A stretch of DNA of 42,883 nucleotides, from the NCBI RefSeq assembly GCF_001949125.1, contig NZ_MSTI01000024.1:1-42883 (forward strand), written 5' to 3'. Both the position numbers and the translations under genes were made by a program. Shown here one piece after another: positions 26,810 through 34,190 of this stretch (its first letter is position 1; every line of letters starts with the position of its first letter). Under the pieces are notes generated by a model that saw nothing but the letters and a program-made list of their open reading frames with translations, was not told the origin of the DNA and did not search any database. This DNA comes from Deinococcus marmoris. GTDB lineage: Bacteria > Deinococcota > Deinococci > Deinococcales > Deinococcaceae.

Positions 26810-28207
26810 TCACTTGCGCAGGGCCGCTGCCAGCACACCCTTGGACGTCAGCGTCCCCACCTGCTCGAAGCTCAGGCCATCCCGTCCAAAGAACCGCGCC
26901 TGGTTCTGCGCCAGCGTCAGGAAGTCCACCGTCACCAGCGTGTAGGTCCGCCCAACTTCCGGCTTGACCTCGTTGGTGTACACGAAATCGCCCGTCAGGT
27001 CCTCGAAACGCGTCGCGCGGTCCTGGTTGGCGAGTTTCATGACCCCGGTCAGGGTGGCGGCGTCCACCGTCGCCCGCATCAACTTGTTGTCGAAGCGCAG
27101 GAACTCGGCGAACTGCACCTGCGTCACGTCCCCCTGCTTGAAGCCGCGCCCGAACGAGGTGTGATTGATCGCCACGACGTCCGCCCCGGTAGCCTTTTTC
27201 ACCTGCTCCACCGCCCAGCGTGCAGCCTCCTGAACTGTGGAAGTGTTGTCGATCTGCCCGATGACGGCCCGGTCCTCGGCGGTCAGGTGCAATTCCCGCT
27301 GGCGGTTCACCAGAACCGTCAGCAGACGGTCCCCCACCGCACTCTCGCTGATGGGCAGGTCCTCGCTGGTCAGGGTGGTCCCCTGCGCCCCGAACTGGAC
27401 GTTCACGACGTTGAGCAGCTCGCCCTTGAAGCCGTTGTGCAGGTAGACGCTGCCACCGACGTCGTGGCGCAGGTGCAGATGATCGTGGCCGCCCACCACC
27501 AGGTTGGTGCCCTTCAGCCCTGTCAGCATGGCCTTGTCCGGCACGACGCCTGCGTGGGTCAGGACGACGTTGAAATCGGATCCCGTCACCAGCGGCGTGT
27601 ACGCCGACTGGAAGAACTCCACCGGATCCGGTGGCAGGATGGTGTCGCGGACTGCCTGGGGATAGGTGCTCAGGGCATTGACGCCCAGACCCAGCACTGG
27701 GATCTGGCGCTCGCCCACCGTGATGGTGGTAAAGGTCCGGGCGTAGGGGAGACCCGTGCGGCGGTCATACAGGTTGGTGATGACGGTCAGGCCCAGGGCG
27801 CGCGCCTGCCGCACGAAGTCCTGCTGGTCCATCAGATCGGCCTCGTGGTTGCCGATATTGAAGATCACCGGCATCTCCCGCTGAACCGCGCGCATGAAGG
27901 CCCAGTCCAGGGTGCCCCCCGACCGAACCGCGACGACGTTGCCCAGCTCAAATAAGTCGCCGTTGAACAGCAGGACGTGTGGCACACCGGGGTGCCGCGC
28001 CTTGACCTCGCGGATGCGGGTCAGGAGCTGCGGCAGCCGGTCGTAGGCCGAGTGCAGGTCCGCGAGGTTGAGGAGGACCAGATCCGGGGTGCCAGGGGTC
28101 TGGGCCTGGGCCAGACGGAACACCGGGCCGGCGGTGAAGACAAGCGCCGCTGCGGAGCCGCGTTTGAGCAGTTGGCGTCTGGACAGTGGCCTGGTCACAG
28201 GAGTCAT
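26810..28207 (-). CDS. Tat-exported 5'-nucleotidase/metallophosphoesterase
   Basis: Protein of 465 residues. A twin-arginine signal (LSRRQLLKRGSAAALVFTAG) indicates export in folded form. Then comes a calcineurin-like phosphoesterase domain: LLNLADLHSAYD (D-x-H), LLFNGDLFELGN (GD), NIGNHEADL (GNH), VLTHAGV and VVGGHDHLH (GHDH), a full set of di-metal ligands. A 5'-nucleotidase C-terminal domain follows (ADVVAINHTSFGRGFKQGDV, TYTLVTVDFL). It probably dephosphorylates nucleotides or other organic phosphates in the envelope. The ATG at 28207 is chosen because a TATAGT box ends 6 nt upstream. Confidence 0.88.
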   Translation of the reverse strand: MTPVTRPLSRRQLLKRGSAAALVFTAGPVFRLAQAQTPGTPDLVLLNLADLHSAYDRLPQLLTRIREVKARHPGVPHVLLFNGDLFELGNVVAVRSGGTLDWAFMRAVQREMPVIFNIGNHEADLMDQQDFVRQARALGLTVITNLYDRRTGLPYARTFTTITVGERQIPVLGLGVNALSTYPQAVRDTILPPDPVEFFQSAYTPLVTGSDFNVVLTHAGVVPDKAMLTGLKGTNLVVGGHDHLHLRHDVGGSVYLHNGFKGELLNVVNVQFGAQGTTLTSEDLPISESAVGDRLLTVLVNRQRELHLTAEDRAVIGQIDNTSTVQEAARWAVEQVKKATGADVVAINHTSFGRGFKQGDVTQVQFAEFLRFDNKLMRATVDAATLTGVMKLANQDRATRFEDLTGDFVYTNEVKPEVGRTYTLVTVDFLTLAQNQARFFGRDGLSFEQVGTLTSKGVLAAALRK

Positions 28208-28210
28208 GTG

Positions 28211-28224
28211 CCAACTATAGTTGG
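28211..28224 (-). promoter_or_regulatory. Palindromic -10 region of the phosphoesterase gene
   Basis: CCAACTATAGTTGG is a perfect 14-bp palindrome whose centre is the -10 hexamer TATAGT, placed 6 nt before the ATG. This predicts a leaderless mRNA. The symmetry around the -10 may be an operator. Confidence 0.6.
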
Positions 28225-28688
28225 TGTGACGGCGGCGCGCGAACCGGTGGAATTTGTTCGGGCCGCGCCTGGCGGAGGGCAAAAAGCCCATTCCTTTTTT
28301 CGCGCTGAACGGGACGACGCCCCCGGACACTTCCAGAAACCTCAGTCAGGCGAGGCGTCGTTCCTCTTTTCCACTTCTCCCAAGTGCTTTTCGTTTATTT
28401 CGTTTGAATGCGGTAGAGGGTGTCGAGGGGAACACCGATGACCGTTCACCCCCTGCTCCTGCCCACTGGACAGGACCGACTCCAGGTCCTTGAACTGCTT
28501 TGATCTGATGTTGCTCGCCCATTCCCTGGACCACAGTCCGCCTGATCTGGACGTGCTGGACCTGCTCAGGCACACATGAAGCCTGCCGCCACAGGTCACT
28601 TGAGGCTGGGCAGTGCTGATTGACCCTAATGGAACTGAATGTCCGTCTCCCTATGATTGAACAGGGGAGGCTCCGCTAGGCTTGCCCC
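28225..28688. other. Intergenic region with a decayed open frame
   Basis: About 460 nt. From an ATG at about 28438 the plus strand reads TVHPLLLPTGQDRLQVLELL then a stop, and after a frame change LAHSLDHSPPDLDVLDLLRH to an end near 28579. It looks like the C-terminal scrap of a gene, not identified. The remainder shows nothing. Confidence 0.35.
28675..28680 (+). promoter_or_regulatory. -10 box of the CIA30 gene
   Basis: TAGGCT followed by about 6-8 nt and the ATG of the CIA30 gene, with no ribosome binding site, hence a predicted leaderless start. The same hexamer and arrangement precede the MerR gene at 5656. Confidence 0.5.
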
Positions 28689-29216
28689 ATGAAAGGTCTT
28701 GCCCTGGCTGCCGCGCTATGTTCGGGCATGTCCCTCTCGGCTCCCATCCTGGAATTTAACGCCAACACCCCGTCCTGGTCCGTCCTGAACGACACCGTGA
28801 TGGGCGGGGTTTCCAGCAGCCAGGTGCGGATCAACGACGGAGTCCTGGAGTTCACAGGTCAGGTGCGCCTGGAAAACAATGGTGGATTCGCAGGTGTCCG
28901 CTCCAGTCCGGGCCGTTATGACCTCAGTGGATTCTCGGACCTGAAACTGCGGGTCAAGGGTGACGGTAAGCGGTACATGTTCCAGCTCGGGACCAGCGCG
29001 CGCAACGGCGTGACCTACCGCGCCGAATTCGACACGGTGGCCGGGCAATGGACCACCGTGACCATTCCACTGGGTTCCCTGCGTCCTACCCGCTTCGGCC
29101 AACGGCTGACAGGACCCACGCTGGAAGCCAGCGATGTCATTTTTTTCGGATTCATGATCGGCAACAGCCGCGCCGAACGGTTCGCGCTCCAGGTGGACTG
29201 GATTGAAGGCCAGTGA
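28689..29216 (+). CDS. CIA30-family secreted protein
   Basis: Protein of 175 residues. A short signal peptide (MKGLALAAALCSGMSLSAP) precedes a beta-sandwich of the complex I intermediate-associated protein 30 type: WSVLNDTVMGGVSSSQV, FTGQVRLENNGGFAGVRS, DLSGFSDLKLRVKGDGKRY, WTTVTIPLGSL and GFMIGNSRAERFALQVDWIE. Bacterial members are of unknown role and probably bind a carbohydrate or small ligand; the mitochondrial complex I function should not be assumed. The start is supported by the TAGGCT box. Confidence 0.85.
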   Translation: MKGLALAAALCSGMSLSAPILEFNANTPSWSVLNDTVMGGVSSSQVRINDGVLEFTGQVRLENNGGFAGVRSSPGRYDLSGFSDLKLRVKGDGKRYMFQLGTSARNGVTYRAEFDTVAGQWTTVTIPLGSLRPTRFGQRLTGPTLEASDVIFFGFMIGNSRAERFALQVDWIEGQ

Positions 29217-29380
29217 CAGCGGCTTAAATCGCCTGTGCTGACGTTTATGCGTCTAGGACAGGCTTCAGGTGCTGATAGACCGTCTCGCCCAATTTTGGCG
29301 CGCGCTACCGCACTTTTTTCATCCGGGCTGTCCTGACGCACCGTCAATACGACAGTTGGACTCCCTAAGGAGGCGTGACC

Positions 29381-29800
29381 ATGACCCTCAACATCACCGA
29401 ACTGACCCAGACCTGGCAGCGCCTGCACCGCCTGGCCCCTGACGCCATCAACCCCATTACTGATCAGGACAGTTACGACCGCGCCCTGGTCGTCCTGAGC
29501 GATCTTCTGGAGCAGGTTGGAGAAGACCCGGCACATCCGCTAAGCGATCTGGTGGAGGGGCTGGTGGGGCGCGTCACGGCCTATCAGGATGCGGCGGAGC
29601 ATATTCCTCCAGCGGCCCCCGAGATGGAACTGCGGCTGTTGATGAAGGAAAGGGGCCTGACCCAGCAGGCCCTTGCGGCGGCCACTGGGATTGACCAGGC
29701 ACAGATCAGCAAACTGGCATCGGGCAAGCGGGCGTTCAGTGCCGAACACGCCCGCCGTGTGGGGACATACTTTGAGGTGAATCCCGCCGCTTTTCTCTAG
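29381..29800 (+). CDS. HigA-type XRE-family antitoxin, apparently without its toxin
   Basis: Protein of 139 residues. The first 80 residues (DSYDRALVVLSDLLEQVGE, HPLSDLVEGLVGRV) and the C-terminal helix-turn-helix (LRLLMKERGLTQQALAAATG, QISKLASGKRAFSAEHARRV) match HigA antitoxins of the long form. HigB toxin genes normally precede such genes, but the 160 nt upstream have none. The ATG at 29381 is chosen because TAAGGAGG ends 7 nt before it; a GTG at 29375 would overlap that site. Confidence 0.8.
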   Translation: MTLNITELTQTWQRLHRLAPDAINPITDQDSYDRALVVLSDLLEQVGEDPAHPLSDLVEGLVGRVTAYQDAAEHIPPAAPEMELRLLMKERGLTQQALAAATGIDQAQISKLASGKRAFSAEHARRVGTYFEVNPAAFL

Positions 29801-29805
29801 CTCTC

Positions 29806-29823
29806 CCACGGCTGAAACCGTGG
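29806..29823. repeat. Hairpin resembling an IS200/IS605-type end
   Basis: CCACGG-CTGAAA-CCGTGG, preceded by CTCTC, immediately after the XRE gene. From memory, sequences of the form CCCACGGCTGAAACCGTGGG mark ends of Deinococcus IS605/TnpB elements. It could equally serve as a terminator of the XRE gene, but lacks a T-run. Confidence 0.5.
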
Positions 29824-29874
29824 AATCCACAAAACCTTTTCTTGCAGTGAGGGCTGGGATGGGTAGGTTCAGGA

Positions 29875-30050
29875 ATGTCGCGACTGAACAGGCTGAAGTC
29901 GCAGGCACGGTCCTTCGAGTGGTTGGTGGAGGTGAGTCATGCCGCGTTCGCCCAGCTTCAGACCGAATCAGCGACATTGTGGGATCAGGCTCATCAGGGC
30001 TTCCCTCTGCGAGCCGGACGGGTGAGATGGATCGGTGCAGGCCAGACTGA
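29875..30050 (+). pseudogene. Possible TnpB (IS605 OrfB) scrap
   Basis: Plus-strand frame reading SFEWLVEVSHAAFAQLQTES then QGFPLRAGRVRWIG. TnpB proteins have a segment of the form WL-EVS-x-ALQQ-LRDL followed by GFPxFK, to which this is similar. Only about 50 residues remain and no catalytic part is present. It lies just after the IS605-like hairpin. Confidence 0.35.
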
Positions 30051-30120
30051 CCGTAGACGTGAAAGTGTTCCCTGCACGGATAGACGTCTCGATGGATGTG
30101 GGAGAGAGGCCCGAGTGCAG

Positions 30121-30525
30121 TTAAAAATGCATAGACGGCGCAGCGGCGGGTCGGCCTGGACCATCAGCCTGTCCAGCACCGGGCTCCAGCACTCCCGGGG
30201 CGGTCTGGCGCAGCAAGGCGAAATTCTGGGAGGCGGTCAGTCGGCTGGCCTGTCCATCAACGTGCGCCTGATTCGCGAGATTCCTGATCAGCAGCGTGGC
30301 CTCACCCGCCGCCGCCCACACAGCAGGCGCAGAGACGCCCGAGGCACCTTCGGCCTGTAGAGCCGCCAGTTCCCCGAGCGGCAGCCACAGGACCACTGAC
30401 CCTGAGCAGATGTACGTGCTGGCCTGCGTCATCTGGGGCGCACTCGGTATCCGGGACTGCCAGCGGGCAACATGCTGCGGTCCACGCAGCAGGGTCTGCC
30501 CGGTCGGCTGGATGCCAGAGCCTAA
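30121..30525. other. Unassigned remnant stretch
   Basis: A 163-codon minus-strand frame (30612-30121) has a protein-like beginning (LGDLEVWLIGETFTAASKNS) but no recognisable domain, and overlaps the AbiEii-like remnant on the other strand. No ribosome binding site was seen. I see nothing certain here. Confidence 0.3.
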
Positions 30526-30766
30526 TGGCGGCGAGCTGTTCTTCGACGCGGCGGTGAAGGTCTCCCCTATCAACCAGACCTCCAAGTCCCCGAGCTTCAG
30601 CGCATGGCTCACGGCCCGGCTGGGATCGTCGCGTGCTGAGCTCTAGATTGACGTCTCGTTCGGCAACGCAATCACGCCCGCGCCGGTGGTCTGGACCTTC
30701 CCGCCCCTGCTGCGTAACCACGGCGTGCGAGTGTCGCTGTACTCGTTGAAGACCGTCCTGGTATGA
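30526..30766 (+). pseudogene. AbiEii-type nucleotidyltransferase toxin remnant
   Basis: The plus strand reads GGELFFDAAVKVSPINQ, then FSAWLTARLGSSRAEL, a TAG at 30644-30646, then IDVSFGNAITPAPV and LYSLKTVLV to TGA 30766. AbiEii/AbiGii toxins have D-x-VxFD, a strand of the form L-x-IDVxFGDxxTP and a YSxET/NTVxAEK motif in this order. The N-terminal catalytic part and the C-terminal half are missing, so only a middle piece survives. Confidence 0.6.
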
Positions 30767-30841
30767 ATGAGGTCATTCCCGGAAGCTGTTCGGTCTACGT
30801 CAAAGACGCCTGTCTGATCGGACGCAAGTATGATTATTTAA

Positions 30842-30908
30842 AATTTTGCACAGATGAAATTTCGGACTTTCGGTCATACGTCCATGCGAATTGTTGTACA
30901 GTCGTCCC
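30842..30908 (+). promoter_or_regulatory. parA upstream control region with repeated site
   Basis: AATTTTGCACAGATG (30842-30856) recurs exactly at 31804-31818, just after the partition operon, and TGTACAGTCGTC (30895-30906) recurs there with one change. TACAGT at 30897-30902 lies 6 nt before the parA ATG and serves as the -10 of a leaderless start. Repeated sites on both flanks of a par operon are good candidates for the centromere and for the operator bound by the ribbon-helix-helix protein. Confidence 0.6.
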
Positions 30909-31520
30909 ATGATCGTGACTGTGGCAGGCTACAAAGGCGGAATCGCGAAGACGACCACCGCTGTTCATCTGGCGGCTTACCTGCAAACGCTTGCTCCGAC
31001 GCTGCTGGTCGACGGGGACGCCAACCGCAGCGCGTCCCTGTGGGCTTCACACGGGGGACTGCCTTTCACGGTGGTGCCCGAAGCACAGGCGATGAAACAC
31101 GCGCGGAAGTTCGAGAACATCGTCATCGACACTGGGGCGCGGCCCAGCGCGGACGAACTGCGTGATCTCGTCGGCGGCTGCGACCTGCTGGTGTTGCCCA
31201 CCAACCCCGAGGCGATGAGCCTTGACGCGCTTTTACAGACCACCGAGGCCCTGCGCCCCATCGGCGGAACCTACCGCATCCTGCTGACTCTCGTGCCCCC
31301 TTCCCCCTCACGGGAAGGGGAAGAGGCGCGGGCACTGCTGGAGGCTGAGACCCTGCCGGTGATGCGCTCGTCTATCCGTCAGACGGTGGCGTTCCGGCAC
31401 GCGAGTGCACAGGGCGTGCCGGTCTACGCGCTCAAGGGGCAGCGCGCGGCGAAACTGGCATGGATGGACTACGAGAAGGCCGCCAAGGAGATTGTTGCCG
31501 CCGCAGGAGAGAGAACGTGA
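30909..31520 (+). CDS. parA: ParA-family partition ATPase
   Basis: Protein of 203 residues, the short form that lacks an N-terminal DNA-binding domain. Deviant Walker A KGGIAKTTTAVHLAA (residues about 8-22), Walker A' LLVDGDANRSAS, Walker B-like NIVIDTGARPS and LVLPTNPEAMSLDAL. It is the motor for plasmid segregation and forms dynamic gradients on the nucleoid. Overlap of 4 nt (GTGA) with the small gene downstream makes a two-gene par operon. No ribosome binding site; leaderless start after TACAGT. Confidence 0.9.
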   Translation: MIVTVAGYKGGIAKTTTAVHLAAYLQTLAPTLLVDGDANRSASLWASHGGLPFTVVPEAQAMKHARKFENIVIDTGARPSADELRDLVGGCDLLVLPTNPEAMSLDALLQTTEALRPIGGTYRILLTLVPPSPSREGEEARALLEAETLPVMRSSIRQTVAFRHASAQGVPVYALKGQRAAKLAWMDYEKAAKEIVAAAGERT

Positions 31521-31795
31521 CCGGCAGCAAGTTCGCGGGCCTCAAGGCCATGCGGGAACGCCGCGCGCAGGAAGTGGAGGAGACGGCGGATCAGGCAGGA
31601 ACTCCAGCTGCGCCCGAAGAGCCGCGCCGCCCGGTGGGCCGCCCGCCCGGCAAACGTTCGAACCCTGATTACCAGCAGGTCACGGTCCTGCTCCATGGCC
31701 AGACCTACCTGGAAGCGCGTAAACGCCTGCTGGACGAGCGCAAAGAGGTCAGCGAACTGATCAATGAATTGCTGGACGCTTGGCTGAAAACTTAG
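31517..31795 (+). CDS. Ribbon-helix-helix partner of ParA (putative centromere-binding protein)
   Basis: Protein of 92 residues. A basic N-terminal half contains an AT-hook-like run (RRPVGRPPGKRS, about residues 35-46), followed by QQVTVLLHGQTYLEARKRLL and VSELINELLDAWL, a strand-helix-helix pattern of ribbon-helix-helix (CopG/ParG-like) proteins. By position it takes the ParB role in a type Ib partition system, binding the flanking repeats. The GTG at 31517 overlaps the parA stop. Confidence 0.75.
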   Translation: MTGSKFAGLKAMRERRAQEVEETADQAGTPAAPEEPRRPVGRPPGKRSNPDYQQVTVLLHGQTYLEARKRLLDERKEVSELINELLDAWLKT

Positions 31796-31803
31796 GAGTA
31801 CGG

Positions 31804-31836
31804 AATTTTGCACAGATGGAATGATGTACAGCCGTC
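31804..31836 (+). repeat. Second copy of the par-flanking repeat
   Basis: AATTTTGCACAGATG (31804-31818) identical to 30842-30856, then TGTACAGCCGTC (31825-31836), one change from 30895-30906. The two half-sites are 6 nt apart here but 38 nt apart upstream of parA. Confidence 0.65.
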
Positions 31837-31888
31837 TGACCAAATGTAGTTGTGGGGCATGGTCGGTGGGTTCAGATGTTTGCCTGGC

Positions 31889-32980
31889 TCAGGGCTGTCT
31901 TTCGTTCTCTGTCCCCACATCCGCCAGGAGTTCCAGCGGCAGCGCCTCGATGCGCCCCCCGTCATAGGTGGTCATCGGCACGGCCATGCACAGCGCGTTC
32001 AGGACGGCCTCTTCTGCCCCCTCGATCACGGCCTGAAACAGCGGCGAGACCAGTTCGTTCGGCAGCTCCAGCGGCGTCCAGGCTGCCGCTCTCCGCTCAG
32101 GAGTGCGCCGCGCCGAAGACGCCGTCGAGAAGGCCAGGGCGTAGTCTCCGCTGCCGTTGCTCATGGACGAGCCGGTGCGGCCCAGCCCCAGAAAGCACCG
32201 GTTTGCCAGACGGCGCAGGTTACGGTCCGAAAGCGGCGCGTCCGTCGCCACGATGAACACCACCGAACCGTCTGCGTCGCCCCGGTCCAGCTCGCCGTGC
32301 AGGTAGTGCTGGCCTGCCCGCTGTCCAATGGGTAGGCCAGCCACCTGCAACACGCCGCCGAAATTCACCTGTGCCAGTACGCCCACCGTGAATCCGCCCA
32401 GGGAAGCGGGCAGCGCGCGCGAACTTGTTCCAATGCCGCCTTTCCAGCCGAAAGCCACGGTTCCCGTCCCCGCGCCGACGCAGCCTTCCTGCACGGGGCC
32501 GCCACGCGCCGCATCCAGCGCGCGCAGTGCGTGCGCGGGGGTCACGGCCCGCGCCCGGATGTCGTTGACCACACCGTCGTTCGTCTCGCCCACCACAGCG
32601 TTTACGCTGCGGGCTTGTGGGTTGTGGGTCAGCGTCCACTCCACTGCCGCCTGCATCACGGGCGCGACGCTCAGGGTATTGGTCAGCAGAATCGGTGTTT
32701 CAAGTTCGCCGAGTTCCTGGACCTGGCTCAGACCGGCGAACTTGCCGAAACCGTTGCCGATGGCCACGCCGGCGGGAACGCGGTCCTCGAACAGGTTGCC
32801 GGCATGGGGCAGGATGGCCGTCACGCCAGTTCGGATGCCCGGCTCGGTGAGCAGGGTTTCGTGACCCACCAGCACGCCGGAGACGTCGGTAAGAGCGTTG
32901 AGTGGGCCAGGCGGCAGGATGCCGGGGACGAGGCCCAGATCACGCAGGCGACGGCGAGACAAAGGAGTGGTGCTGGACAT
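31889..32980 (-). CDS. P1-family peptidase (DmpA-like aminopeptidase/esterase)
   Basis: Protein of 363 residues of the DmpA/BapA N-terminal-nucleophile family: ALTDVSGVLVGHETL near the start, GNGFGKFAGL, VGETNDGVVND, GTGTVAFGWKGGIGTSSR, and GSVVFIVATDAPLS, where self-cleavage before the serine would create the active enzyme. Such enzymes release N-terminal D- or L-amino acids or beta-amino acids from small peptides. No signal peptide. A TAGCGT box ends 5 nt before the ATG, again suggesting a leaderless start. Confidence 0.88.
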   Translation of the reverse strand: MSSTTPLSRRRLRDLGLVPGILPPGPLNALTDVSGVLVGHETLLTEPGIRTGVTAILPHAGNLFEDRVPAGVAIGNGFGKFAGLSQVQELGELETPILLTNTLSVAPVMQAAVEWTLTHNPQARSVNAVVGETNDGVVNDIRARAVTPAHALRALDAARGGPVQEGCVGAGTGTVAFGWKGGIGTSSRALPASLGGFTVGVLAQVNFGGVLQVAGLPIGQRAGQHYLHGELDRGDADGSVVFIVATDAPLSDRNLRRLANRCFLGLGRTGSSMSNGSGDYALAFSTASSARRTPERRAAAWTPLELPNELVSPLFQAVIEGAEEAVLNALCMAVPMTTYDGGRIEALPLELLADVGTENERQP

Positions 32981-32991
32981 GCCCCACGCTA

Positions 32992-33419
32992 ACAGACGCT
33001 CCAGGCGTGCTGGGCAGCGGAAACGAACGATTTTCCGAAGCCGGTGACGCCCTGTTCCGAGAGCTTCAGGGTGGTCAGGGCGGGATCTGCCGCGATGGCT
33101 GCCGCCGAGAACGGCAGCGTCCCCCAGCGCTTCTGGGAGAATAGGACCGTCTGGTCTGCGTCATGCGGGGAGGCGAAACCCAGGAATCTGTGCCAGGAAG
33201 AGGGCAGAAAGTGCTTCGTTTTTCATACCACATTGGAGGCTTAGTTCCTGGGACAATCATCAAAGGTGACGGTGAGCCTGAGTTATGGGTTCACTCCAAG
33301 ACACTGACCATGCCCTGCTTCTCCAGATGTACTTGCCCTATGCCCCACGCTGGGAAATACAGCATCTCAGGCGACAGCATTACAACAGCGTGGCAGACCC
33401 ACCCGGCAAAACCCGTACC
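32992..33419. other. Gene-free stretch with a small minus-strand remnant
   Basis: On minus, 33146-32994 reads LSQKRWGTLPFSAAAIAADP and on to AAQHAWSVC with a stop, about 50 residues that look like the C-terminal end of a lost protein; family unknown. The remainder (33150-33419) shows no credible gene or structure. Confidence 0.4.
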
Positions 33420-34190
33420 TCAACTCAGGCTTGCGCCGTAACCGCCGGACCGCGCCGCCGTGATGGTCGCGGCCACCTGCTCGGCGCTGGTCCTCAGTTG
33501 GCCACCGTTTTCATCATTGCCGAAGCGAATCCGGCTGGGCTGGGCCGCCGCACTGGCGTCCACCCGCCGCTGCGCCGAGAAATGAATTTCCGACAGTGGA
33601 ACCTGCGCCAAAAGCTCCGCCACCGAGTCTGGACGGATGCGCCCACAACCGAGAACGACGATTCGGCCACGCGCCTGCCCCAGCAGAGACTGCAAGAGAG
33701 ACACGCCGTCCAGCGCCGTGACCTGCTGCCCACTGGTCAGTACCCGGTCTATTCCACAACTGATCAGGTGTTCAAGCGCCTGCACAGGATCGGCGGCCAC
33801 ATCAAAGGCGCGGTGAAAGGTCACGCTCATCGGGCCAGCCTGAGCAACGAGCGCCTGGGTACGCGGCACGTCTACGGTAGCCTCCGGCGTCAGGCAGCCG
33901 AACACCACGCCCTGAACACCCGCTTCTTTCAGGACCTGAACATCGTCGAGCATGGAGGTGAATTCCGAGTCGCTGTAGACGAAGTCGCCCCCCCGGGGTC
34001 TGACGATGACATGAACGGGCACGCGGGCCACGGCGAGCGCGCCGCAGACAGTGCCCAGACTGGGCGTCAATCCCCCCTCAGCCAGCCCGGCGCAAAGTTC
34101 CACCCGGTCCGCCCCACCGTCCTGAGCGGCCTGCACCGCGTCAATACCCTCAACGCAGACTTCAGTCACCAATCCGGCTGCCAGGCTCAT
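33420..34190 (-). CDS. cutC: CutC-family protein
   Basis: TIM-barrel protein of 256 residues with VTEVCVEGIDAVQAAQDGGA, DRVELCAGLAEGGLTPSLG, VHVIVRPRGGDFVYSD, GVVFGCLTPEATVD and RVLTSGQQVTALDG, all CutC signatures. The family was named for copper homeostasis, but that role is doubtful, and neighbours here point to sugar or peptide metabolism. It overlaps the M81 gene by 4 nt and is the last gene of the minus-strand operon ROK-M81-cutC. Confidence 0.9.
   Translation of the reverse strand: MSLAAGLVTEVCVEGIDAVQAAQDGGADRVELCAGLAEGGLTPSLGTVCGALAVARVPVHVIVRPRGGDFVYSDSEFTSMLDDVQVLKEAGVQGVVFGCLTPEATVDVPRTQALVAQAGPMSVTFHRAFDVAADPVQALEHLISCGIDRVLTSGQQVTALDGVSLLQSLLGQARGRIVVLGCGRIRPDSVAELLAQVPLSEIHFSAQRRVDASAAAQPSRIRFGNDENGGQLRTSAEQVAATITAARSGGYGASLS

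Noticed and set aside
31295..31325. Palindromic repeat inserted in parA
   Set aside because: The C-rich/G-rich stretch encodes PPSPSREGEEAR, which fits the normal ParA-family sequence at that place, so it is coding by design.
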